Below, piece after piece: positions 47,584 through 56,285 of a stretch of 64,000 bases of DNA. The notes beneath the pieces were generated by a model. The model was given only the letters and a program-made list of their open reading frames with translations, was not told the origin of the DNA and made no database searches. Origin of the DNA: Paraburkholderia dinghuensis (GTDB lineage Bacteria; Pseudomonadota; Gammaproteobacteria; Burkholderiales; Burkholderiaceae); NCBI RefSeq assembly GCF_003837865.1, contig NZ_RQIS01000003.1, positions 1 through 64,000 of the forward strand, read 5' to 3'. The position numbers and the translations under genes are program-made. Numbering within the stretch: position 1 is the stretch's first letter; each line of letters begins with the position of its first letter.

Positions 47584-48181
47584 GCGCTAGTAGATTGGTG
47601 GAGATACCGGCGTGGCGCCTGCACAAATTATCCCTTCTCCACAATCACTTGCTGATCTGTGGCTAGACGAAAGTCGCACGCTGACGAGTCACTTCGGCGT
47701 GCGACGTAGTTTGCGAGGGTACGAGTCGTTGACACAACAAAGGAGGCGCAACGGGCTATCCTTGTAGCATAAGTTTCTGCTGGATTGAGCGTTGTCGCAT
47801 TACTCCGAAGCGCGAATAAGCGACGAGGCGCCGGATTCGGCAATAGCGGATAGCGAAAATTTAAGAAGTCTAACGCTCCTGAATCGGGCGATACTCACTA
47901 CAAAGGGCGGCGACGAACACGCAACACCCAGGATGGTCCCGCCTACCCAGAAATTGTTCAACCAACTCGAAATTTGGCGAAAGAAAATCACGAGTAATTC
48001 GCTCTTCGTGATGAATATTGAGGATGGGTTAAAGGAACTTAATATTAGTTCTGAGAATTCGCAAATATGAAGGCGGAATGAAGGAACCCCTGTCGGTGAT
48101 GCTGGTAAATCGAGACGCATCCGCAGTGGAACAGAATGAAATAAGTCTCTAACTTGTTATCTACACAAATGCGATGAGGTT
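47584..48181. other. gene-free stretch between heptose operon and membrane protein
   Basis: About 600 bases. A 92-codon plus-strand frame (47792-48070, TTG start) has no ribosome-binding site or recognisable family. The base composition turns AT-rich at the right end. Promoter of the following gene expected here; none defined. Confidence 0.35.
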
Positions 48182-50149
48182 GTGGTGATCGAGTTACTCG
48201 TTGGACTTACTTTTCTACTCATGCTTTGGGTATTGGGCCGTAGTCTGATTATTGCTTGCAATGCAAATGGCTACGATTGGCTCGATATGCCAATCGGACT
48301 TGGCCTCGCGGGTTTGATTGGCAATTTTTTATATTTTGGAATCGGGCTGGCAGTTCATTGGATTCAACTGTTGTTTTTGTGCGCTTTGTTCCCGTGTTTG
48401 GTGACGATTTTCCGCCGTGGCGTTCGACGCAGCGAATGGATGCGCTTGTTGGCCGTGTGTGGGGTCTTTTTTTTGCTCGCCGCTCCCGCATATATAGGGG
48501 GTGAGCAATATTATGTATTTCGCGGAAATCACTGGGATCATTTTAACTATATTGACCAGGCGCTCACTTTTAGAGATAACCGGTACATCGTGTATCGGGA
48601 CGTGCCGGTAGATAAATTCTTGGCTAAAGATGTTTGGGTGCATGGGCTGCGATTAATTAACATGCGACCCGCCGTTGGGTTGATATTTTCCCTGACGTTG
48701 CCGGAAAATCGGGGAAATCTTCATTTGCTCGCATTTCTGTATGTCACCGCGCTCTGGGCTCTGGCTTTTCCGGCGGTTTGCTTCGCATGGGAACGCATTC
48801 TGACAGCATATAAAATCAGCGAGCACCGGCTCCTACTTTCAATAGTTTTTCCGCTTGCCTATGTTGTCGGTTTTTGGGGGCAGTATATTTTTGACATAAA
48901 CGCCTGGTCACAAATGGCATCTCTGTCGTTGCAGCTTGCGTTCGTCTTTGCGTACCTTGGATTGCTGCGAAAATTGGCCGATCCGCCTACGCACCACGAT
49001 CGATCTCTTACTTCCGATTATATTGTGACAGGTCTACTGGCCGCAGGCGCGTTTCTATATTATCCGGAAAATGCGGTGATGCAGGCTGTGTTGCTGTTAG
49101 CTTCAACAATCCTGTGGTTCGCAATTACCCGTAAAACTCCGCCCGTCAGGGCTGTCGCATCGTTCGCATTCGTTTTTTCAACACTGTTGCTGATCGCAGT
49201 TCTTCCTAACTGGCAGGCTACGGCGGGGTTTGTGATCGGACAGATAAAATTCGGATCCGCTCCGGCTCCCGCGAACTGGGCGACATATTTCGACAGTTAT
49301 TGGTTGGGCTTGTACGGATCGACAGGTTACTATACTAAAGTAATCAACTTCATTCTCGCATGGGGTGGGATGTTTTTTGCGTGTCCAAACTACTCCGCGC
49401 CTCTTTGGCTGAGGGGCGGCTGGATCGCAATTTCTACAGGCGTGGCAGCGTTATTACTTTATAATTTGATAATTTGTCTGCTTGTTCGGTTTAAAGAAAA
49501 CCGAGAGGCTATGTTTTTGAAAGGGTTTGTGATTTTTGGTGTTGCTATTCTTTTTTATATCGGCATTAGTGGCGCTATATGGTCGATGGGGAGGGCGCTT
49601 TCGTACTTGTCGCCATATATATTTTTGGTGATTTGCCTGGGTTGGATTGAGGTTAATAACAAATTGAAAATTACCTCGTCCAGGAAAGATATTTTTAATG
49701 GCGTCGCCAGAAGATTGTTTGTGGGATTCTTTGTAATCTCACAGATTGTGTTCGGTGCCAATCGACTATGGGCCGCCCGTGATCGCAATGGCATAGGCTA
49801 CGATAACGCGACCTATCCATCCATCCAGGATATCTCGTTGAAAATTGAATACCTTTGGACTGTTGGATCTGGCCGGTATTCGGCGTGCAAGGGCGTCCAT
49901 TTGCTTAACTATCCGGGGGCGATTTATTTTGAATATTTTAAACAGAAGATGACTTATTTAGGTGTTCCCTATTTTTCATCTTTGCCCGTCTTCACAGATA
50001 TTGGAGGTAGAAAGGAAGTGGGTCGCCAGCAGTCGATTTTTACCGACTGCGACGTCGTGTTTAGGAGAACATCTTCAGGTAAATGGGGCGTGGAATCTAC
50101 CGAGCCCGCAATCGACGGCGTTATTAAGTTTACTAACCGTTCTCCGTAA
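48182..50149 (+). CDS. large multi-spanning membrane protein, GT-C-like
   Basis: 655 residues with about 10-12 membrane segments and a C-terminal soluble part of about 120 residues. No named family is certain. The first large periplasmic loop contains HWDHFNYIDQAL (Asp119), a motif shared as D-x-F-N-Y-I with the protein at 51642-53912; GT-C transferases carry a catalytic acidic residue in this place. It could be a Gtr-type transferase using undecaprenyl-phosphate-sugar from the GtrA/GtrB pair (inference). GTG at 48182 follows GATGAGG. The gene is markedly AT-rich against its neighbours, a sign of transfer. Confidence 0.6.
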   Translation: MVIELLVGLTFLLMLWVLGRSLIIACNANGYDWLDMPIGLGLAGLIGNFLYFGIGLAVHWIQLLFLCALFPCLVTIFRRGVRRSEWMRLLAVCGVFFLLAAPAYIGGEQYYVFRGNHWDHFNYIDQALTFRDNRYIVYRDVPVDKFLAKDVWVHGLRLINMRPAVGLIFSLTLPENRGNLHLLAFLYVTALWALAFPAVCFAWERILTAYKISEHRLLLSIVFPLAYVVGFWGQYIFDINAWSQMASLSLQLAFVFAYLGLLRKLADPPTHHDRSLTSDYIVTGLLAAGAFLYYPENAVMQAVLLLASTILWFAITRKTPPVRAVASFAFVFSTLLLIAVLPNWQATAGFVIGQIKFGSAPAPANWATYFDSYWLGLYGSTGYYTKVINFILAWGGMFFACPNYSAPLWLRGGWIAISTGVAALLLYNLIICLLVRFKENREAMFLKGFVIFGVAILFYIGISGAIWSMGRALSYLSPYIFLVICLGWIEVNNKLKITSSRKDIFNGVARRLFVGFFVISQIVFGANRLWAARDRNGIGYDNATYPSIQDISLKIEYLWTVGSGRYSACKGVHLLNYPGAIYFEYFKQKMTYLGVPYFSSLPVFTDIGGRKEVGRQQSIFTDCDVVFRRTSSGKWGVESTEPAIDGVIKFTNRSP

Positions 50150-50305
50150 GTTGGATTCGAGCGGCTTGCTGAGTCTGAGGCATCGGGGAGTTGGAATAAC
50201 GGAGAGGCCGATCGGATAATGCTTCCTGAGTTCCTGTGACCTGCCCTGCGATTTTCTGACCAGTTGGAACTTGAGCGAAAGGCTTCCTACGAAAAGAAGG
50301 AAGTC

Positions 50306-50355
50306 GTGGAGAAGAGCCGGTTTACGGACGAGCAGATGGTCACGATGCTGCGAGA
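50306..50355 (+). pseudogene. 5' stub of another IS3-type orfA
   Basis: From GTG at 50306, with AAGGAA upstream, the frame reads VEKSRFTDEQMVTMLRE. This is the start of OrfA of IS407-type IS3 elements, whose usual continuation is missing. The frame runs into the left terminal repeat of the IS at 50352, so the older element was interrupted or deleted by it. Confidence 0.6.
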
Positions 50356-50439
50356 GGTGGCCGCGCAAATTCGGACAGCCGGACAAGTGGTTTGACCGGG
50401 GCCCGAGCCAGCGATAATGCTGGCAAAGGAACCGAGGAA

Positions 50440-50748
50440 ATGACGAAGAGAACCCGACGGACGCACTCAGCGGCGTTCAAAGCGAAAGTGGCACTGGCGG
50501 CGGTCAAGGGCGAGCGGACGCTGGCCGAACTGGCGCAGCAGTTTCATGTGCACCCGAACCAGATCACGGAATGGAAGCGGCAACTGCAGGAGCGCGCGGT
50601 GGACGTGTTTGGCGCGGCCAGCGCGCCGTCGAGCGAGCCGCCGGTGGATGTGAAGACGCTGCACGCGAAGATCGGGCAGTTGACGCTGGAGAATGATTTT
50701 GTAAGCGTCGCGCTCACCAAGTCGCGATTGCTGAGCGCAAAGCGATGA
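50440..50748 (+). CDS. IS3-family transposase OrfA
   Basis: 102 residues from ATG 50440 (MTKRTRRTHSAAFKAKVALAA). The helix-turn-helix ERTLAELAQQFHVHPNQITEWKR is intact, and a leucine-rich coiled segment (LHAKIGQLTLEND) follows. It provides DNA recognition for the element. Its stop overlaps the ATG of orfB (ATGA). It lies between good terminal repeats. Confidence 0.85.
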   Translation: MTKRTRRTHSAAFKAKVALAAVKGERTLAELAQQFHVHPNQITEWKRQLQERAVDVFGAASAPSSEPPVDVKTLHAKIGQLTLENDFVSVALTKSRLLSAKR

Positions 50749-51575
50749 TCGACCGAACGCATGCGCTACCCGTTTCGCAATAGGCGCGGCTGGTTGGCAT
50801 CGCAAGATCGAGCGCGTATTACCGGCCGCAGCCGGTCAGCAAGGCCGATCAGTTGCTGATGCGACGAATCGACGAACTGCACATGGAGTTTCCGTTTGCC
50901 GGAGCACGGATGCTGGCGCGGCTGTTGCGCCGGGAAGGCCATGAAGTGGGTAGTCGTCGCGTGCGCACGCTGATGAAGCGCATGGGCGTGGAGGCGCTGT
51001 ACTGCAAGCCGAACACGAGCCGCCGCAACGCACAGCACAGGATCTGGCCGTATCTGCTGCGCGGCCTGAAGATCGAGCGGGCCAACCAGGCGTGGGCACT
51101 CGACACTACGTACATTACGATGGCGCGCGGTTTCGCGTACCTGACGGCAGTGGTGGACTGGGCGAGCCGCAAGATACTCGCGCACCGGGTCGCCATCACC
51201 CTGGAAGCTGTGCACGCCGTCGAGGCGCTGGAAGAAACGTTCGCCCGCTACGGGCTGCCGGACATCGTGAACACCGATCAGGGTAGCCAGTTCACGGCAG
51301 GCGCGTTCACCGAGGCCGTGCAGGGCCGGGGCGTCCGGCTGTCGATGGACGGCAAGGGAAGCTGGTGCGACAAAGTGTTCGTTGAACGGGTATGGCGCAG
51401 CATCAAGTACGAGGAGGTCTACCTGAGAGCGTACGAGCCGGTCAGCCATGCCCGACCCTCCATTGGCGACTACATTGAGCTGTATAACCGCAAACGGCCC
51501 CATTCGAACCTGGCGGATCAGACGCCGGATGAGGCATACTTCAGGACGCTGTCTGCGATCAAATCGGCAGCATGA
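50745..51575 (+). pseudogene. IS3-family transposase OrfB with premature amber stop
   Basis: From ATG at 50745 the frame reads MIDRTHALPVSQ, then TAG at 50781-50783, then continues ARLVGIARSSAYYRPQ without another stop to 51575. A single C-to-T change in a glutamine codon would explain this. The catalytic triad remains: WALDTTYI, NTDQGSQF and VFVERVWRSIKYEE. A shorter frame from ATG 50853 would lack the N-terminus. The transposase is probably inactive unless the stop is read through. Confidence 0.8.
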
Positions 51576-51641
51576 TTGCCCCGGGCGTTCCACTTAAAAA
51601 TCTCAGAACACTGTCTGAACGAGCGAGGCCACCTCTCAGCT

Positions 51642-53912
51642 TTACTTTTCTAACGGCGTCTTTGTTACGGAAAGATTGGTAAATCCAACGCCCAGTTCAC
51701 GCGTGTCTCCGCTCGATGGATCGAGGGACATGGGTGATGTAGCGTTCGGAAGTTGCAACTCAACTAGGAGCTGTCGATTCTCATAGCCCGAAAGATCGCT
51801 TTTCCGAAATGGGATGCTGACCCACTGCGGCCCGCGGACAATCATGTTCGACCTTTCTCCTTGCCCCCAAACGGCCGTCACGTTCTGAATTCCCGAGTTA
51901 GCCGCAGGATATGGCTGGACATGTAAATTTAAGTACCGCACGCCGTCCGTAGACGCAATTTCATCATCCATTAGCAGTCCAATTTTCAGGCGCTTGCCGT
52001 CGCTCCAACGTCCCCACGGTTCAATTCCACTCATGCCGGCGTTGATATAGAGCGCAGGAACATTCTTTTTGAAGGAATAGTCGGCGCCTAATTTCAAGCT
52101 TGGGGCGCGGAAGTACAGACAGCCGACGCCTGCAATGCTGACTGAGTCCGCATCCGCTGGGCAGGTGTCGCCTTCAATAAACAACGGAGTGGCCGGAGTG
52201 ATCTTTTCCGGCGAGAGTGCTTCCTGAGGGTAGTAGCTATGACTTAGCAGATGAAGCGTTTTGGAATGGACAAAATAGACCGGAAAAAACGTAGAAGACA
52301 TGGTTAACATATCAACGTACAACTCGTTGGTGTTCCCTATCATGTCGAGCGCTCGAAGGTTTGCGTAGCTCGCTGGAAACTCATCCAAAGCACGTTCGGT
52401 GCGGTAGTGATACGCGACATTTAATCCCAGCAGCAATAATCCGACGCTGACGGAGATGAAGGGTACACGACGGGCCACGCCACTATTTGCCGCAGCTATG
52501 CCCGCTACCGATGCGAGAGCGAACGGTGCGAGAAATAGCGGAATGTATGATGCAAGCTTCCACTGCTGATACGAAGGCCCGGTCCGGAAGAAGTATGCAA
52601 AATACAGGAGGAACGAAAAGGCAGACAGCAGCAGGAAGACGTGACGGCTGCCAGATCTCTGTTTGGTGCGTGCTGAAAAGAAGAGGACGGTTGCAAAAAG
52701 TACGGTCAGCGCGATTACATTAAGGACCTGCGAGTGACGGGCATGAATTTCGAGGCCGGTCGGCAATCCGAAGATCGCCGCAGGTCCAATAAAATCGAGC
52801 GGCCAACCGAACGTGTACTTGTCTGAAATGAAGAAAAGGAGCGTGAACATGTCGCGGGCGTGCCATGGATCGAGAATCATCGGAACGACCGACGACACCA
52901 CGATGGCAGCCATCCATTTGCTTGCGTCCCTGACTTTCAATAGCAGCGAAGCGCTTATATCCTGTTTATCAACAGAAAAGAGGGAAAGCAGGACAAACAC
53001 GCCTTGCAGCCCTGTGCCGATTACATAAAGCGGAGGATATGTAAAGAAGAGAAGCAAATGGTATGGCGCGAAGCTGCAGACCACGCTGTTCCATTTACGT
53101 TGCTTGTTGTCGAAGAGTAGCTCTGCTGTTTTTCCTAGCAGTAAGATGACAAAGAGTTCAGCAATAATGGTGGAAAGAAAATAATTTCCGACGATGTATC
53201 GAAGGAAAGGCCCGCTGACGAACAAAACGCCCACGGCGGCAGCCAACGATCGCGGAATTTCGAAATTTCTCCAGATTACCCAAGTGATAGCGCAGCCTGC
53301 GAGCGCTGCCATCGCGATAATTGCAGGCATGGCGGCACGCATGGTCTCGGCATTAAAGAATATCGAGAAGCCGTTGATAATATAAAATGCCGCGGGTGTG
53401 AAAGCTACCATCGGAGACAGCGGTTGGGTGAGCGAAAATCCAGCGATGTGAGATTGACCAAGCTTCTGTAAGTATTGTGCTATATTGATGTAATTAAAAA
53501 TATCATTATTAAAAATTCTGGCTATTGGTAGCCGATCAGGGGTGGCCGGGGGTAAGGTAAAAATATAGTTTGTGATATAGAAAAATACATACAGGCCAAC
53601 CCAGAACAGCGAGTCGCTATTGATAATATTCTTTAAATTGATGGCAATTGCCTTGCGTCTGCAAATGAGCAGAATAATAGTAAGGAAAACTAAACCAATG
53701 GCCGCCGCGGATGCCGGGATCTGAAGCCTGAGGCTATACCAGAACCAAAGGACCGCAAGCGACGCTCCTATCGCCGTTCCGTGAGGAACGGAATAGACAG
53801 CCCCTTTCGTCTTGGGCGGGGTTGCGGCAATGCACAGGACGTACAGCCATGCGATTAAAATCAATCCGGCGCCGGCACCAGTTATTATGTTCCAAATGTG
53901 CGCTAGTATCAT
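51642..53912 (-). CDS. large multi-spanning membrane protein with C-terminal beta-rich domain
   Basis: 756 residues. About 12 membrane segments fill residues 1-510. The first big loop has NNDIFNYINIAQYL (Asp137), sharing D-x-F-N-Y-I with the protein at 48182. The C-terminal ~120 residues (from about GIEPWGRWSDGKRLKIG to DTRELGVGFTNLSV) resemble the C-terminal domain of the GT4 protein at 56282. It could be a GT-C-type transferase or a polymerase-like protein; not identified. AT-rich, with an IS end abutting its stop codon. Confidence 0.6.
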   Translation of the reverse strand: MILAHIWNIITGAGAGLILIAWLYVLCIAATPPKTKGAVYSVPHGTAIGASLAVLWFWYSLRLQIPASAAAIGLVFLTIILLICRRKAIAINLKNIINSDSLFWVGLYVFFYITNYIFTLPPATPDRLPIARIFNNDIFNYINIAQYLQKLGQSHIAGFSLTQPLSPMVAFTPAAFYIINGFSIFFNAETMRAAMPAIIAMAALAGCAITWVIWRNFEIPRSLAAAVGVLFVSGPFLRYIVGNYFLSTIIAELFVILLLGKTAELLFDNKQRKWNSVVCSFAPYHLLLFFTYPPLYVIGTGLQGVFVLLSLFSVDKQDISASLLLKVRDASKWMAAIVVSSVVPMILDPWHARDMFTLLFFISDKYTFGWPLDFIGPAAIFGLPTGLEIHARHSQVLNVIALTVLFATVLFFSARTKQRSGSRHVFLLLSAFSFLLYFAYFFRTGPSYQQWKLASYIPLFLAPFALASVAGIAAANSGVARRVPFISVSVGLLLLGLNVAYHYRTERALDEFPASYANLRALDMIGNTNELYVDMLTMSSTFFPVYFVHSKTLHLLSHSYYPQEALSPEKITPATPLFIEGDTCPADADSVSIAGVGCLYFRAPSLKLGADYSFKKNVPALYINAGMSGIEPWGRWSDGKRLKIGLLMDDEIASTDGVRYLNLHVQPYPAANSGIQNVTAVWGQGERSNMIVRGPQWVSIPFRKSDLSGYENRQLLVELQLPNATSPMSLDPSSGDTRELGVGFTNLSVTKTPLEK

Positions 53913-54412
53913 CTGCGATTTATTTTCCGGTTAATGCGATCACGAAATCCACGTTATTGTTCTCGTTGTGGTTCGCTGGCGTTCGGATAATTTTGGAGCA
54001 AAGAATAAATGGTCTCCGGTGTAATTCTCAATGGCTTGTGATTCCGGTTTGATGCTGGCGTAAGCCTTGAGAATTGCCTCCAGCGCAATATGCCATATTG
54101 CAGTTACTGTAAAACTATACCACGGCTATCCTAAGCGTGGTCCGATCCTCCTAAGTGGTCAGCGCTGAATAATGCGTTTTGTACATTGTCGGCGTCAGGC
54201 GACGGGAATGAACAACGCGAGACGACCCAGGATGCCAAAAATCCACTGTTTACCGAGTGGCATCCAGATCAGTGAGCGCTTTCCCGATCTGATAGCATAG
54301 TAAGCCCGCTCTGAACGAGCTGCGGAGCTTTGAACCGCAGGGCTTTCCGCGGAAATGGTGTTGTTGATATTTTCGACCTAGACTGCAGACGATCCCAAAA
54401 GGAGAGTGCTAC
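53913..54412. other. AT-rich intergenic region
   Basis: About 500 bases without a supported gene, between a leftward membrane protein and a rightward methyltransferase, so it should hold both promoters. A short hairpin, ACCACG with CGTGGT, lies near 54118-54140. Nothing else was recognised. Confidence 0.35.
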
Positions 54413-55162
54413 ATGATCTATAGCGACGACGAAGTTCAGACGTTTCTTCAGGAACCTTTTTCGGCGGGTCGCGCAGTCGGCAGGTTGTTGTTCGATTTTG
54501 GCGTCATGGCCTCTGCCATGAAGCGAGATGTGCTGGGATACCCGATACTTGATTTCGGCTCGGGAACGGCGTGGATCTCGGAGTTCTGTGCCCGAATGGG
54601 ATTTGAGACGGTGTCGTTCGACATTCACGGCGACCTGAAGGCCTGCGTCGAAGGAAGAATTGCATGCGATAAGCGCGTTGATGGGAGGTTGCTGAGCTTC
54701 GTTCACGGTGATGGACACGAGATGCCGTTCGAATCGAACAAGTTTGGGCATTTGCTCTGCTACGACACGCTCCACCACATGCATACCTATCCAAGAGTGT
54801 TCTCGGAATATTTCCGCGTGTTATGTCCTGGCGGTAGAGCTGTATTCGTTGAACCCGGGGCGAGGCATAGCCGTTCACCGGAAACGATCGCGTTCGTCGA
54901 GGAGATGAAAAAGCACGATCCAACATGGATCGAGCGAGACGTGGTGCTTGAAGAGATCGACCAAATCGCGCGGGAGACTGGTTTCACGGCAGGCCTCACG
55001 ATCATTCCGATGCCGCACCCACTTGCGTTCCAGACCTACAATCTCGCAGAATGGACTGCCTTCCGTAAGGGCGACAAGTTGCAGCGCCTCCGCTTAACCG
55101 ATCAACTGGCGGAATTGAATTATTGGGACCGCGTTATTTTCTACGTCGACAAGCCTGCCTGA
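54413..55162 (+). CDS. class I SAM-dependent methyltransferase
   Basis: 249 residues. Motif I reads YPILDFGSGTAWISEF (about residues 41-56) and the motif 4 region is HLLCYDTLHHMH. LCPGGRAVFVEPG is the post-core strand. It methylates a small molecule or sugar; the substrate is unknown. It is a single plus-strand gene in a zone of minus-strand genes, preceded by AAAGGAGAG before ATG 54413. Confidence 0.8.
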   Translation: MIYSDDEVQTFLQEPFSAGRAVGRLLFDFGVMASAMKRDVLGYPILDFGSGTAWISEFCARMGFETVSFDIHGDLKACVEGRIACDKRVDGRLLSFVHGDGHEMPFESNKFGHLLCYDTLHHMHTYPRVFSEYFRVLCPGGRAVFVEPGARHSRSPETIAFVEEMKKHDPTWIERDVVLEEIDQIARETGFTAGLTIIPMPHPLAFQTYNLAEWTAFRKGDKLQRLRLTDQLAELNYWDRVIFYVDKPA

Positions 55163-55430
55163 GTGGCGTTGGTGCCCCGCACGACCCACAATTGTTTCAT
55201 GCGAGAGATCCCGCATGATGTCCTCGACGTCGTTGGAACGTTTCCTGAAGGGATTATCCCGACGCGACGCAGCGCGCCCTTCTCTGTGAACAGGCCGCTG
55301 ATCTCGGCGTAGGCGCTGCATTCAACCTTAACGATGGCATGTTGTTGAGTGGCTTCACACCATAAGCAGCCGTTGGCCATGGCCGCATAGTTTCAAATTT
55401 CGAGCGTACGCTAACCCGGCGTACGCTCGA

Positions 55431-56285
55431 CTACCTTAGAATCCAGCGATAAATCGATTTAGCCATTTCCTGTGAAATGCGGCGATTCCACTTCAACGCC
55501 GCCGATATCGAATTGACACCCAACCGGAGAATAAAGGACTTCTTGTTCCTTTCCTTGGAGTAGCGCTGCTCGACCACGACGTGCGCGTAGTTAAAAAGCC
55601 ATCGATCTGGCACTTTGCCGAATAGCTGCTTGAACATGTCATTTATTTCGGCGTGCACCTTTACGCGTGACCCTAGCGTTTTGTTGTCCGCGTAGAGCCG
55701 GGAGCCTGCAAGCTTCTCGGGAAGCAAAGCGAAGCGAACACCTGCCTTGCCCAACCTCAACCAGTACGCGTAGTCCATGCAATAGTGCAGGGCTTCATCA
55801 AGTAGGCCATGCTGATCGATAACACGTCGCCGGAAAAACAGCGCAGGTTGGCAGATGAAGCAAGTCTGCTTAAGACGCTCGAAATTCCAGGGTTCCGTCG
55901 GGTACTCCTCAAACGGGCGATCGTCGAGATCGATATGGTCGGCAAGGCCATAGACCACATCAACCTCGGGATTTTGTTCAAAAAACGCCACCACTCGCGC
56001 AATTGCACCGGGGTAGTAGATGTCATCGGAGTTCAACCAGCCGATGATCTCTCCGTTGGTAGCGCGGATACCCTGATTAACCGCGTCCGTTTGACCGTTG
56101 TCTTTCTTTGACACCCACCGTACTTCTGGCGTGAAGTGCTCGAGGACAGCGACGGTATTATCGGAACTGCCTCCATCGAACACTACATGTTCAATTTCCG
56201 CGCCGCCTTGTGAGGCAACGCTTTGCAGCGTCCGCTCGATAAATTGTCCCTGGTTATAGGACGGCGTAACGATGCTCACTTTCAT
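55431..56285 (-). CDS. family 2 glycosyltransferase
   Basis: 284 residues. KVSIVTPSYNQGQFIERTLQS, VVFDGGSSDNTVAVL and GWLNSDDIYYPGA are the GT-A motifs with the metal-binding acidic pair. The family start is ATG 56285, which overlaps the GT4 stop (ATGA). It is the last gene of the leftward manC-wzm-wzt row. Its pattern matches the GT2 at 36675-37424, so the two may be paralogues. The sugar is unknown. Confidence 0.87.
   Translation of the reverse strand: MKVSIVTPSYNQGQFIERTLQSVASQGGAEIEHVVFDGGSSDNTVAVLEHFTPEVRWVSKKDNGQTDAVNQGIRATNGEIIGWLNSDDIYYPGAIARVVAFFEQNPEVDVVYGLADHIDLDDRPFEEYPTEPWNFERLKQTCFICQPALFFRRRVIDQHGLLDEALHYCMDYAYWLRLGKAGVRFALLPEKLAGSRLYADNKTLGSRVKVHAEINDMFKQLFGKVPDRWLFNYAHVVVEQRYSKERNKKSFILRLGVNSISAALKWNRRISQEMAKSIYRWILR

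Larger units (their letters stand above)
50352..51637 (+). mobile_element. IS3-family insertion sequence (about 1.29 kb)
   Basis: The ends are inverted repeats of 27 bases with 22 matches: left 50352-50378, right 51611-51637, both beginning GAGAGGTGGCC. Inside are orfA and orfB in overlapping frames. The right end stops 4 bases from the stop codon of the leftward membrane-protein gene. No clear target duplication was found. orfB carries an in-frame TAG, so the copy is probably not self-mobile. Confidence 0.75.

Noticed and set aside
47792..48070. 92-codon plus-strand frame in the gap after the transaldolase
   Set aside because: TTG start without ribosome-binding site and no family resemblance; kept only as a remark.
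55163..55430. possible small gene or IS scrap between methyltransferase and GT2
   Set aside because: Frames on both strands are short and unlike any family I know; nothing solid to annotate.
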